Assembly (NCBI GenBank): GCA_033763635.1
Contig: JANRKG010000389.1
Location: 1-33,150, forward strand
Length of the DNA: 33,150 nt
From: JANRKG01 sp033763635
GTDB taxonomy: Bacteria > Cyanobacteriota > Cyanobacteriia > GCF-001939115
Direction of reading: 5' to 3'
A model generated the notes under the pieces. That model made no database searches. It worked only from the letters and a program-made list of their open reading frames with translations, and was not told the origin of the DNA. This document shows positions 15,140 through 23,874 of the stretch, piece by piece. Positions within the stretch are counted from its first letter, which is position 1; each line of letters starts with the position of its first letter. Position numbers and translations under genes: made by a program.

Positions 15140-15174
15140 TGCCCGACTAGATAATATTTAAGGAGACAGGATTC

Positions 15175-15771
15175 ATGGGTTACGTTGCCGAATACCTGGC
15201 GGATGCCAAAACCATTATTGATGCGATCGACGAGTCAACCATTGAGGCAATGGTCGAGGGAATTGCAACCATTCGTGAAAACGAAGGACGACTGTTCTTT
15301 CTGGGAGTCGGGGGCGGTGCTGGACACGCCAGCCATGCTGTCAATGACTTTCGCAAGATCGCGGGGATGGAATGCTACACCCCAACCGATAACGTCTCAG
15401 AATTGACGGCCCGCATTAACGACGATGGGTGGGAAACGGCTTTTGTGAACTGGTTAAAGGGAAGCCGTCTCAACAGCAAAGATGGAATCTTTGTTTTCTC
15501 AGTCGGTGGCGGAAATGCGGAAAAGAATGTCAGTGTCAATATTGTCTCGTCCCTGCAATATGCCCAGGAAGTGGGAGCCAAAGTCTTTGGTGTGGTGGGT
15601 CGAGATGGGGGCTTCACGGCTCAAGTCGCTGAAGCATGTGTGATTATTCCTCCCATTCGTTCCGAAACCGTAACGCCCCAAACCGAGGCATTTCAGGCCG
15701 TTGTCTGGCACATGGTCGTCGCCCATCCCCGACTTCAGAAATATGAGATGAAGTGGGAATCCGTGAAATAA
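15175..15771 (+). CDS. gmhA: SIS-domain phosphoheptose isomerase-like protein (GmhA-like)
   Basis: This 198-aa single SIS domain protein has the length of GmhA, which turns sedoheptulose-7-P into D-glycero-D-manno-heptose-7-P. GVGGGAGHASHAVNDF holds the sugar-phosphate loop, FSVGGGNAEKN is the second phosphate-binding loop, and TPQTEAFQAVVWH carries E171, Q174 and H179, matching the C-terminal GmhA active-site helix. The zinc-ligand Glu65 of E. coli GmhA seems replaced (VND), so the metal site may differ. AGGAGA lies 8 bases before ATG 15175. It is divergent from the operon whose products would use its product. Confidence 0.85.
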   Translation: MGYVAEYLADAKTIIDAIDESTIEAMVEGIATIRENEGRLFFLGVGGGAGHASHAVNDFRKIAGMECYTPTDNVSELTARINDDGWETAFVNWLKGSRLNSKDGIFVFSVGGGNAEKNVSVNIVSSLQYAQEVGAKVFGVVGRDGGFTAQVAEACVIIPPIRSETVTPQTEAFQAVVWHMVVAHPRLQKYEMKWESVK

Positions 15772-15787
15772 CCCTGCAAGCATTCGA

Positions 15788-15812
15788 TCGCCCTGATTCC
15801 CCATCAGGGCGA
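15788..15812. terminator. Bidirectional hairpin between convergent genes
   Basis: A perfect 10-bp stem (TCGCCCTGAT at 15788-15797 with 15803-15812) closes a TCCCC loop. It lies 17 bp past the isomerase stop and overlaps the last codons of the response-regulator gene. Only a weak T-rich stretch (CTCTT) follows on the plus strand, so it may act mainly as an RNA 3' end stabiliser. Confidence 0.6.
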
Positions 15813-16523
15813 CTCTTGAATCCCAGAATCCGGCGCAGACCCAAAGCGATAGCCCCGACCATAAATGGTATGAATCAGGGGAATTTCGCGATCGGCCTCA
15901 ATTTTGCGGCGCAACAGCCGAATTTGGGCCGCCAGCGCATTGCTACTGGGTTGAGTGTTTTCATCCTGCCAAAGGTATTGATAAATTTGGGCATGGGTGA
16001 GCAATTGCCCTGGATGGTGCATCAAATACTCTAATAAATGACTTTCCTTGTCTGACAGTTCGATGACTCGCCCGTTTCGATAGGCAAGCTGATTCTGGCA
16101 ATCCAGTTCTAAATCCTCGACTTGCAAACGAGAGGGTGGACGGGCAGGAACCTGCTCTAGCGCAGACGGGCGGCGCAATAGGGCACGCACCCGCGCCAGC
16201 AGTTCTCGCAGTTCAAACGGCTTGACTAAATAATCATCCGCCCCCGCATCCAGTCCTTCGACGCGATCGTTCAGGGTATCCTTCGCTGTCAAAAACAGTA
16301 CCGGAGTTTGATCCCCCTGCGATCGTAACTGCTGACAAATCTCCAGACCTGTTTTCTGAGGAAGCATCCAATCCAAAATCAGCAAGCTATAGTTTCCCTG
16401 CATTGCCAACCGATTCCCTTCCTCCCCATCGTAGGCCACATCAACTTCGTACCCTTCACAGGCCAAAATACGGCTGAGGGGATCGGTCAGTTCTACTTCG
16501 TCATCCACGAGGAGAATCTGCAT
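15804..16523 (-). CDS. OmpR/PhoB-family two-component response regulator
   Basis: This 239-aa protein has a receiver domain (residues 1-120) and a winged-helix DNA-binding domain (about 133-230). The acidic pocket is VDDE near residues 6-9, the phospho-acceptor is D51 in LILDWMLP, and the conserved Lys is in DYLVKPF. The C-terminal part has the OmpR-type ELSDKESHLLEYL and TIYGRGYRF. It resembles RppA-type cyanobacterial regulators, but I cannot assign the name. No histidine kinase lies next to it; the one at 28885 is about 12 kb away. The hisG gene is divergent, 65 bp from its start. Confidence 0.92.
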   Translation of the reverse strand: MQILLVDDEVELTDPLSRILACEGYEVDVAYDGEEGNRLAMQGNYSLLILDWMLPQKTGLEICQQLRSQGDQTPVLFLTAKDTLNDRVEGLDAGADDYLVKPFELRELLARVRALLRRPSALEQVPARPPSRLQVEDLELDCQNQLAYRNGRVIELSDKESHLLEYLMHHPGQLLTHAQIYQYLWQDENTQPSSNALAAQIRLLRRKIEADREIPLIHTIYGRGYRFGSAPDSGIQESP

Positions 16524-16588
16524 GGGCGGGCTAGAGGTTAGAGTCAGGACTGGTCTAAGATCTAAAGTCTACCGTTCAAAATCACCCT

Positions 16589-17233
16589 ATGTTAACCGTT
16601 GCTCTCCCCAAAGGGGCTTTACTGAAGGACAGCATTCGTCTGTTGCAGTCGATCGGTCTAGACTTCAGTGTTTTTTTGGAATCCTCCAATCGTCAACTGC
16701 AAATCTGGGACTCCACCCATACCGCGAAAGCCCTGCTAGTTCGAGCGCAAGACGTTCCTGTGTACGTGGAATATGGACAGGCTCAACTGGGGATTGTTGG
16801 ATATGACGTATTGCGAGAGAAGCAGCCCCAGGTGGCCCATCTGGTTGATTTAGGGTTCGGTCGGTGTCGGTTGTCGATCGCCGTTCGCCAAGCCAGTCCC
16901 TACCGTTCTGCCCTCGAACTTCCCCCTCACGGACGAGTCGCCTCTAAATTCGTCAACTGTGCGCGGGAACATTTCCAAAGCCTCGACCTTCCTATCGAAA
17001 TTGTTCCCCTGTATGGTTCGGTTGAATTGGGTCCCATTACGGGCATGTCTGAGGCGATCGTCGATCTCGTCTCAACTGGTCGCACCTTACAAGAGAACGG
17101 ATTGATTGAAATTGAGGTGCTGTTTGAAAGTACCGCTTACTTAATCGCCCATCCCCTGAGCTACCGCTTGAACACGGGCAACTTGAATGATTGGGTAGAA
17201 AAAATTCGAGCGGCTATCCTGGCGGTTTCCTGA
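16589..17233 (+). CDS. hisG: ATP phosphoribosyltransferase, short form (HisG)
   Basis: This enzyme joins ATP and PRPP in the first step of histidine synthesis. At 214 aa it is the short form, which lacks the C-terminal regulatory domain and works with HisZ. LTVALPKGALL at the N-terminus, GIVGYDVL, and the PRPP loop EAIVDLVSTGRTLQENGL are all typical. No hisZ lies in the window, so it must be elsewhere. The start ATG at 16589 fits the family. The ABC exporter gene follows after 71 bp on the same strand. Confidence 0.95.
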   Translation: MLTVALPKGALLKDSIRLLQSIGLDFSVFLESSNRQLQIWDSTHTAKALLVRAQDVPVYVEYGQAQLGIVGYDVLREKQPQVAHLVDLGFGRCRLSIAVRQASPYRSALELPPHGRVASKFVNCAREHFQSLDLPIEIVPLYGSVELGPITGMSEAIVDLVSTGRTLQENGLIEIEVLFESTAYLIAHPLSYRLNTGNLNDWVEKIRAAILAVS

Positions 17234-17304
17234 TTGTGCTTCCGTCAGGCATCAATAAAATTCGATAAGCTGGGAGGGCATCTGTTTTCTCTGACTGATC
17301 GGAT

Positions 17305-19179
17305 ATGGTTGCTTCTGGCTCGATCGCTGACTCTGAAAAATCTCCCGTTCGCTCAAACGATTGGCGATTATTTCTCAAACTGGTTCCCTACGCCCGACGG
17401 CATGGGCGCTTATTCATCGCTTCAATGACTTTGCTGGTTCCCCTGGCGGTCGCTGGAGCCATTCAGCCCGTCATTGTTGGACAGGCCATCTCCCTGATCC
17501 GAGCCAAAACCGCCACAACTTCAACCAACGAGTTCATCTGGGTCTTTCTGCAAAACAAATCCCTATCTGAGGGATTGAATATTCTTGTTTTATTACTTCT
17601 TGGCACGATTTTGACCCTGCTGACGTTGCAGTCAATTCAGGGGTATCTGGTGCAGAAGGTGGGGCAACTCATTACAGCTGATATTCGAGCCGATTTGTTC
17701 GATCATGTAACCTCCCTGGCGATGCGATTTTTCGATCGCACCCCCGTTGGTAAGCTCATTACTCGCCTCACCAGCGATGTCGAAGCCTTGGGCGATGTGT
17801 TTGCCACCGGAGCCGTCGGCATCGTCAGTGATCTGTTTTCCATGATTGTGATTACAGTCCTGATGTTTACCCTCCAGTGGCAACTCGCCTTGATGTTACT
17901 GTTGCTGTTGCTCCCGATCACCAGTCTGATTATTTATTTTCAACAGCAATATCGTCGGGCCAACTATAAAGCGCGGGAAGAATTATCGGGTCTGAATTCC
18001 ACGTTACAGGAGAATATTGTTGGGATCGGGGTTGTGCAACTCTTTCGCCGCGAAGCCTACAATGCAGACCTATTTCGTGGCACTAACCAGCGTTACATCA
18101 AGGAAGTTGACAAGACCATCTTTTTTGACTCAGCCGTTTCTGCAACCCTGAGTTGGATTGCCCTGGTTGCGATCGCCGGAGTGTTATGTTTGGGTGGCTT
18201 CTTGGTCATGCGGCAAACGCTCAGTTTTGGGGTGCTTGCAACATTTGTACTGTTCGCCCAACGGCTGTTTGATCCCCTGCGCCAATTTGCCGAGAAATTT
18301 ACAGCACTCCAGGCCGGATTTACAGCGGTGGAGCGGATTAACGATATCTTGAACGAGCCGATCGAGATTCGTGACCCCGAAGTGCAGTCCTACCTTTCAG
18401 GTAGCGCCATTTCTCCAGAGGCAGGTCATCCCGATCCCCCCACTCCTCAAACGGGAGAAATTCGGTTTGAGCATGTCTGGTTTGCTTACAAAAACGATGA
18501 GTACATCATCCAAGACCTGAATTTTGTCATTCGTCCCGGTGAAAAAATTGCCCTGGTGGGACCAACGGGAGCCGGAAAAAGCTCCATTATTCGCCTTTTG
18601 TGCCGTCTCTATGAAGCCAGCCGAGGACGCATCCTCATTGATGGGGTGAATATCCGGGATGTGCCTCAAAGTGAGTTACGACAACATCTGGGAGTCATTC
18701 TGCAAGATGGTTTTCTCTTTGCAGGAGATGTCACTAGCAATATTACTTTAGGGGAAACGTATCCCTTTGAGGCGGTTCAGGCAGCCGCAGAACGAACGAA
18801 TGTGGCACGGCTCATTGAGCAATTACCGCAGGGCTATGCAACAATGCTGCGGGAACGGGGCACGAATTTATCCGGTGGGCAGAAACAATTACTCGCTTTT
18901 GCAAGGGTTGCCATTCGTGATCCCAAGATTTTGGTCCTAGACGAAGCAACTGCCAGTCTGGATGTGGGCACGGAAGCAATGATTCAGGAAGCCCTCGATC
19001 GCCTCCTGGAAAACCGCACTGCCATTATCATCGCCCATCGGTTATCCACGATTCGCAACGTCGATCGCATCTTTGTGCTAAAACGGGGGCAATTGGTGGA
19101 ATCGGGCAGTCATGAAGATCTGCTACGCCAGGAGGGGCTTTACGCCAGTTTGTACCGCTTGCAAATGCTGGAATCCTGA
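17305..19179 (+). CDS. ABC transporter, fused permease/ATPase (MsbA/multidrug-like half-transporter)
   Basis: This 624-aa half-transporter has a type IV ABC-exporter membrane domain (about residues 30-340, six predicted helices) and a C-terminal ATPase domain. Walker A is GPTGAGKSS near residue 419, the signature is LSGGQKQLLAFAR, Walker B is ILVLDEATASLD, and the switch His is in IIIAHRLSTI. It should act as a dimer in the inner membrane to export lipids, peptides or drugs. The substrate cannot be read from sequence. The first 20 residues are hydrophilic, and no strong ribosome site stands before ATG 17305, so the start is a little uncertain. Confidence 0.93.
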   Translation: MVASGSIADSEKSPVRSNDWRLFLKLVPYARRHGRLFIASMTLLVPLAVAGAIQPVIVGQAISLIRAKTATTSTNEFIWVFLQNKSLSEGLNILVLLLLGTILTLLTLQSIQGYLVQKVGQLITADIRADLFDHVTSLAMRFFDRTPVGKLITRLTSDVEALGDVFATGAVGIVSDLFSMIVITVLMFTLQWQLALMLLLLLLPITSLIIYFQQQYRRANYKAREELSGLNSTLQENIVGIGVVQLFRREAYNADLFRGTNQRYIKEVDKTIFFDSAVSATLSWIALVAIAGVLCLGGFLVMRQTLSFGVLATFVLFAQRLFDPLRQFAEKFTALQAGFTAVERINDILNEPIEIRDPEVQSYLSGSAISPEAGHPDPPTPQTGEIRFEHVWFAYKNDEYIIQDLNFVIRPGEKIALVGPTGAGKSSIIRLLCRLYEASRGRILIDGVNIRDVPQSELRQHLGVILQDGFLFAGDVTSNITLGETYPFEAVQAAAERTNVARLIEQLPQGYATMLRERGTNLSGGQKQLLAFARVAIRDPKILVLDEATASLDVGTEAMIQEALDRLLENRTAIIIAHRLSTIRNVDRIFVLKRGQLVESGSHEDLLRQEGLYASLYRLQMLES

Positions 19180-19311
19180 GCATCGCCACCCCTCAATGCC
19201 TATAATAATTATAAAAATTTAAGCTTTAGGTTTTAGGATTCTAGGCAAGAAAAATTCTCTGCCGCCCTTAAGACTGGGTTTTGTTCTTTTCACTCATTCC
19301 CTGGAGACCGA

Positions 19312-21015
19312 ATGCTACGCCTGGAGCATATCAGCAAAGTTTATCCGACTGGTGAAGTCCTCAAAGATGTGAATTGGGAGGTCAAGCCAGGAGATCGTAT
19401 CGGCCTGGTTGGGGTCAATGGGGCTGGGAAATCGACCCAACTGAAGATTATTGCCGGAGAAACTGAACCAACTTCTGGGGAGATTATTCGCCCCGCCAGT
19501 CTCCGAATCGCCTACCTGACCCAGGAATTTGAGGTTGACCCCACTCGCACCGTTCGAGAGGAATTTTGGCGGGCCTTTGGCGAAGCGAACCAAGTCCATG
19601 AGGGGCTAATGCGGGTCCAGCACGAGATGCAAACGGCCGATCCCGAAACTCTGGATCGTCTGATCCATGAACTCGATCGCCTCCAACGTCGATTTGAGGG
19701 ATTACACGGCTACACGCTGGAAGCTGAGATAGAAAAGATCATGCCCGATCTGGGATTTACATCTGAGGATGGGGATCGCTTGGTGAGCGCTTTTAGTGGC
19801 GGATGGCAGATGCGGATGAGTTTAGGGAAAATTCTTCTGCAAACCCCCGATCTCCTGTTGCTGGACGAACCGACGAACCACCTGGATTTGGAAACGATCG
19901 AGTGGCTGGAAACTTATCTCAAGGGCTTGACCACACCGATGGTGATTGTTTCCCATGACCGTGAGTTTCTCGATCGCCTGTGTAATCAAATTGTGGAAAC
20001 AGAACGAGGCGTTTCAAGCACCTATCTAGGGAACTACTCTTCTTACTTGCAACAAAAGGCGGAACAGCGAGACGCTCAGATGAGTGCCTACGAGCGGCAG
20101 CAGAAGGACTTAGAGAAACAACAGGCATTCGTCGATCGCTTCCGAGCCAGTGCCACCCGTAGTACCCAGGCCAAGAGCCGCGAAAAACAACTCGATAAAA
20201 TTGAGCGCATTGAAGCACCCACCGGGGATGTACGCACTCTACATTTTCGTTTTCCTCCTGCCCCCCGCAGTGGACGGGAAGTGGTCATTATTAAGGACTT
20301 AGTTCACACCTACGACGAGAAAATTCTGTTTTTAGGAGCCGAATTACTGGTAGAGCGTGGGGATCGCATTGCCTTTCTGGGACCTAATGGAGCCGGAAAA
20401 TCAACGGTACTGCGGTTGATGATGGGGATGGAACACCCTTCGGAAGGAACCGTGAAGTTGGGAGAGCATAATGTGATCCCCAGTTACTTTGAACAAAATC
20501 AAGCCGAAGCTCTCGATCTCAGTAAAACTGTCATGGAAACCATCCATGATGAAGTGCCAGACTGGAAAAATGAAGAGGTTCGGACGTTGCTAGGGCGCTT
20601 CCTATTTAGTGGTGATATGGTCTTCAAGCGGGTTGAAGCTTTAAGTGGTGGAGAAAAAGCCCGATTGGCCCTGGCAAAAATGTTATTACAACCCGCAAAT
20701 TTACTGGTTTTGGATGAGCCAACCAACCACTTAGATATCCCTGCGAAGGAGATGCTAGAGGAAGCGTTGCAGCATTATGATGGAACTGCTATCGTGGTTT
20801 CTCACGATCGTTACTTTATCTCCCAGGTTGCAAACAAAATTGTCGAAATTCGCGATGGAGAATTTCGAGTTTATTTAGGTAATTATTCCTACTATCTAGA
20901 TAAATTGGTTGAGGAGAAAGAAAAGGAAAAATTAGCAGCGATTGAGGCCGAGAAAGCGGCTAAGGCCACTGCAAAGCGTGAGAAACAAAAGGCCAAAGAA
21001 AAGGCTAAAAAATAG
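19312..21015 (+). CDS. ABC-F family ATPase (translation factor, Uup/EttA type)
   Basis: This 567-aa soluble protein has two ABC ATPase domains and no membrane segments, as in ABC-F proteins that act at the ribosome. Domain 1 has GVNGAGKST and FSGGWQMRMSLGK, domain 2 has GPNGAGKST and LSGGEKARLALAK, and both have LDEPTNHLD. The linker between them (about residues 240-310) is charged and helical, the P-site tRNA interaction motif region. The C-terminus is a Lys/Ala/Glu-rich tail of about 40 residues. CTGGAG lies just before ATG 19312. Whether it is an EttA, Uup or YheS counterpart is not decided. Confidence 0.93.
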   Translation: MLRLEHISKVYPTGEVLKDVNWEVKPGDRIGLVGVNGAGKSTQLKIIAGETEPTSGEIIRPASLRIAYLTQEFEVDPTRTVREEFWRAFGEANQVHEGLMRVQHEMQTADPETLDRLIHELDRLQRRFEGLHGYTLEAEIEKIMPDLGFTSEDGDRLVSAFSGGWQMRMSLGKILLQTPDLLLLDEPTNHLDLETIEWLETYLKGLTTPMVIVSHDREFLDRLCNQIVETERGVSSTYLGNYSSYLQQKAEQRDAQMSAYERQQKDLEKQQAFVDRFRASATRSTQAKSREKQLDKIERIEAPTGDVRTLHFRFPPAPRSGREVVIIKDLVHTYDEKILFLGAELLVERGDRIAFLGPNGAGKSTVLRLMMGMEHPSEGTVKLGEHNVIPSYFEQNQAEALDLSKTVMETIHDEVPDWKNEEVRTLLGRFLFSGDMVFKRVEALSGGEKARLALAKMLLQPANLLVLDEPTNHLDIPAKEMLEEALQHYDGTAIVVSHDRYFISQVANKIVEIRDGEFRVYLGNYSYYLDKLVEEKEKEKLAAIEAEKAAKATAKREKQKAKEKAKK

Positions 21016-21173
21016 CCGAAGTTGGTTTTAAGAAGTCTGGCAAGCGCAAGCTTAAAAACGAGTTGTTCGACGAACCATCCTGTGGTTTCTAAGGAGATTA
21101 GCAGGTTACGAAATACTCCAGACTGAATGGTATGATTGCGAAGAAATCACGTATTGTGAGAAGGTGACTGAGT

Positions 21174-22778
21174 ATGGCGCAAGCCCCTGTGTCTCCAGTG
21201 GTGCTGGTCATTTTAGATGGTTGGGGGTATCGCGAGGCGAAGGATGGAAATGCGATCGCCGCAGCCAATACTCCCATTATGAACAGCCTTTGGCATGCCT
21301 ATCCCCATACCCTGATTCGCACTTCTGGGAAAGATGTGGGTTTACCTGATGGACAAATGGGTAACTCGGAAGTGGGTCACTTAAATATTGGGGCAGGACG
21401 CATTGTTCCCCAAGAATTAGTCAGAATTTCAGATGCAGTTGAGGATGGTTCTCTTCTGCAAAACCCAGCCCTTGTCAAAATCTGCCAGTCTATTAAAGCA
21501 AAGGGTGGCAAATTACACCTGATGGGCTTGTGTTCAGAGGGTGGTGTTCATTCCCACATCAGCCATCTGTTTGGGTTGTTAGAGCTTGCAAAAGCTCAAG
21601 GAATTTCCGATGTTTGTATCCATGCCATTACGGATGGTCGTGATACCCTCCCGACTGACGGCAAGGAAGCGATTCGCCAACTTCAGGACTATATTCAACA
21701 AGTTGGCATTGGTCGTATCACAACCCTGAGCGGTCGCTATTACAGCATGGACCGGGATCATCGTTGGGATCGCATTAAGCTTTCCTATGATGTCCTGACC
21801 CAGGATGGCTCAGGGGATGGGCGTTCTGCCTTACAGGTGGTTCTAGATGCTTATGAGAGCGGAACAACAGATGAATTTATTCAACCCACTCGGATCGCTC
21901 CAGGAGTGGTGCAAGCCGGAGATGGGCTTATCTTCTTCAATTTCCGTCCCGATCGCGCCCGTCAAATTATTCAGGCACTTGTAGACCCTAACTTCAGTGG
22001 GTTCCAACGGGAATACATTGATCCGCTTTCGGTTGTCACTTTTACCCAGTACGATCCCTCCTTCCCGGTTGCTGTTGCCTTTGAACCTCAGAATTTGAAC
22101 AACATTCTGGGTGAGGTCGTTGCCCATCATGGTCTCAAGCAGTTCCGGACTGCGGAAACCGAGAAGTATGCCCATGTCACCTACTTCTTTAATGGCGGTA
22201 TTGAGGAACCCCTGCCCGGGGAAGACCGGGAATTGGTGATGAGTCCGATGGTGGCAACCTACGATCGTGCCCCTGCGATGTCTGCCGAACAGGTAACAGA
22301 GGTGGCCCTGACTGCTCTGCAAAGGCGGATCTATTCACTCATTGTGATCAATTACGCGAACCCTGACATGGTGGGGCACACAGGGCAGATTGATGCAACC
22401 GTCACCGCCATTGAAACCGTCGATCGCTCTCTCGGCCGCTTGCTAGAGGGGATCAGTCGGGTTGGAGGAACGGCCCTGATTACCGCCGATCACGGAAATG
22501 CAGAATACATGCGGGACGAACACGGTAACCCCTGGACGGCTCACACAACGAATCCGGTTCCCTTTATTGTGGTAGAAGGGGAAGGGGCTAAAATCCCTGG
22601 ACATGGAACCGATGTATCCCTTCGTTCCGATGGTCGCTTGGCGGATATTGCCCCTACGATTCTGGAAATCCTGCAACTACCTCAGCCTCCCGAAATGACA
22701 GGTCGTTCCATGATTGACCGAGCAAAGTTGGAGATTCGGGCTAGTCGCACTCCTGTACAGGTATCCCTCCAGGTTTAA
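21174..22778 (+). CDS. gpmI: 2,3-bisphosphoglycerate-independent phosphoglycerate mutase
   Basis: This enzyme interconverts 3- and 2-phosphoglycerate in glycolysis with two Mn2+ ions. The protein is 534 aa, the usual length. VVLVILDGWGYRE carries the metal-binding Asp, GQMGNSEVGHLNIGAGR holds the phosphoserine nucleophile, HAITDGRDT and NFRPDRARQI belong to the substrate-binding domain, and ADHGNAEYM completes the metal site. An AAGG site stands before ATG 21174. secG follows 45 bp downstream, a gene pair I have seen in other cyanobacteria. Confidence 0.96.
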   Translation: MAQAPVSPVVLVILDGWGYREAKDGNAIAAANTPIMNSLWHAYPHTLIRTSGKDVGLPDGQMGNSEVGHLNIGAGRIVPQELVRISDAVEDGSLLQNPALVKICQSIKAKGGKLHLMGLCSEGGVHSHISHLFGLLELAKAQGISDVCIHAITDGRDTLPTDGKEAIRQLQDYIQQVGIGRITTLSGRYYSMDRDHRWDRIKLSYDVLTQDGSGDGRSALQVVLDAYESGTTDEFIQPTRIAPGVVQAGDGLIFFNFRPDRARQIIQALVDPNFSGFQREYIDPLSVVTFTQYDPSFPVAVAFEPQNLNNILGEVVAHHGLKQFRTAETEKYAHVTYFFNGGIEEPLPGEDRELVMSPMVATYDRAPAMSAEQVTEVALTALQRRIYSLIVINYANPDMVGHTGQIDATVTAIETVDRSLGRLLEGISRVGGTALITADHGNAEYMRDEHGNPWTAHTTNPVPFIVVEGEGAKIPGHGTDVSLRSDGRLADIAPTILEILQLPQPPEMTGRSMIDRAKLEIRASRTPVQVSLQV

Positions 22779-22823
22779 GCCTCCCGTTTAGCACGGATTG
22801 TTGTTTTTCTGAAGGTTTGTTTT

Positions 22824-23066
22824 ATGACTGTTGTGACGATCGTAAAAGCAATCTGGGCTTTTTCGGCCCTTGGGTTGATTATCCTGGTGTTACTCCATAG
22901 CCCCAAAGGCGACGGTCTGGGCGGGATTGGTGGACAGGCTCAACTATTTACCAGTACCAAAAGTGCGGAAACAAACCTGAATCGCATCACCTGGATTCTG
23001 GCTGCGCTCTTTATGGGGTTAACGATCGTTCTCAGTGCGGGTTGGCTAACTCGTGTCCCTCAGTAA
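22824..23066 (+). CDS. secG: Preprotein translocase subunit SecG
   Basis: This 80-aa protein has two transmembrane helices (about residues 5-25 and 55-75). They are joined by the conserved glycine-rich loop LLHSPKGDGLGGIGGQAQLF, in which SPKGDGLGG is a SecG hallmark. It is part of the SecYEG channel in the plasma and thylakoid membranes. GAAGG lies upstream of ATG 22824. The last 14 bp may overlap the start of the metalloprotease gene in another frame. Confidence 0.93.
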   Translation: MTVVTIVKAIWAFSALGLIILVLLHSPKGDGLGGIGGQAQLFTSTKSAETNLNRITWILAALFMGLTIVLSAGWLTRVPQ

Positions 23067-23874
23067 AAAACTTTCATTTTCGTTTTTATTGGAAAATCGC
23101 AGAGGCCCAAAGAGATTCATCTGGGTCTCTGCAATTTTTTTTGTTTTTCTGTGGATCGGGATCATCCCTACCCCTCTTCGAAATGGAATGGTTGGTTCTT
23201 TTGAGCGAGTCTTTCCACCCCCCATTGAGGCAAGAGCCAGTGTTCCTGAATTCCCAATGCCAGAGCTAAAGGCTTGGCCTTTACCCCCATTTTTGGTGCG
23301 CTCGATTGATCCCAACTTGCAGGAAGACTACTTTGACGACCTACAGACAACTGAGGTGGGAGCGTTGGTCTGGTCAACGTTTCCGGTGCGAGTCTATTTA
23401 GAGCCGCCTGATAGCAATCGTCGCAGTCAAGTGTGGGTTCGAGAAGCGTCCAAAGCCGTTCAAGATTGGGCCACCCATTTTCCCCTGACGATCGTCTCCC
23501 AACCTGAGCAAGCCGAGATTACCATCTGGCGATCGCCCCTGCCCTTGCGGGTCTCCAATCGACAAACTGGACGGGTGCGATCGGCAGAAACGCGGTACGA
23601 GCTTTATACAACCCAGGATGCCAGCACTGGCAGAAAGACCCTGCAACACCGGATGTTTGTCCGAGTCCGGCCTGATCAAGCGGATTCCTATATTCGATCG
23701 GCGGTGCGTCACGAATTGGGCCATGCCCTTGGGATTTGGGGCCACAGTCCCCAGGAAAGCGATATCATGTACTTCGCTCAGGTCCGTAATCCCCCCCCCA
23801 TTTCCAGGCGAGACTTGAATACCTTGAAACGAGTTTACGAGCAGCCAACTCGCCTGGGAGGGTTCCTTCCCTGA
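23053..23874 (+). CDS. Membrane-anchored matrixin-like zinc metalloprotease (metzincin)
   Basis: This 273-aa protein has an N-terminal hydrophobic segment at about residues 22-40 that can serve as signal anchor. A proline-rich stretch follows, then a protease domain. The zinc motif HELGHALGIWGH (H220, E221, H224, H230) is a full HExxHxxGxxGH, and SDIMYF after it is the metzincin Met-turn. The domain is probably periplasmic or luminal. The start is uncertain: GTG 23053 overlaps secG by 14 bp, TTG 23089 avoids the overlap, and neither has a strong ribosome site. Substrates are unknown. Confidence 0.85.
   Translation: MSLSKKLSFSFLLENRRGPKRFIWVSAIFFVFLWIGIIPTPLRNGMVGSFERVFPPPIEARASVPEFPMPELKAWPLPPFLVRSIDPNLQEDYFDDLQTTEVGALVWSTFPVRVYLEPPDSNRRSQVWVREASKAVQDWATHFPLTIVSQPEQAEITIWRSPLPLRVSNRQTGRVRSAETRYELYTTQDASTGRKTLQHRMFVRVRPDQADSYIRSAVRHELGHALGIWGHSPQESDIMYFAQVRNPPPISRRDLNTLKRVYEQPTRLGGFLP

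Larger units (their letters stand above)
14905..15174. promoter_or_regulatory. Divergent promoter region between the glycan operon and the SIS isomerase gene
   Basis: This 270-bp gene-free region separates the 14-gene minus-strand block from the divergent gmhA-like gene and must hold both promoters. It contains candidate promoter elements in both directions, two copies of TTGACT 26 bp apart (14986 and 15012, each followed by a CCCTA motif), and a GC-rich hairpin close to the isomerase start. I see no ORF and no riboswitch that I can name. Confidence 0.6.

Noticed and set aside
19180..19311. AT-rich gap with TATAAT (19201) as promoter of the ABC-F gene
   Set aside because: The -10-like box has no -35 at a usable distance; the nearest TTGCAA is 36 bp away.
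21843..22322. 159-codon minus-strand frame inside gpmI
   Set aside because: gpmI is intact with all motifs; the reverse frame is a shadow.
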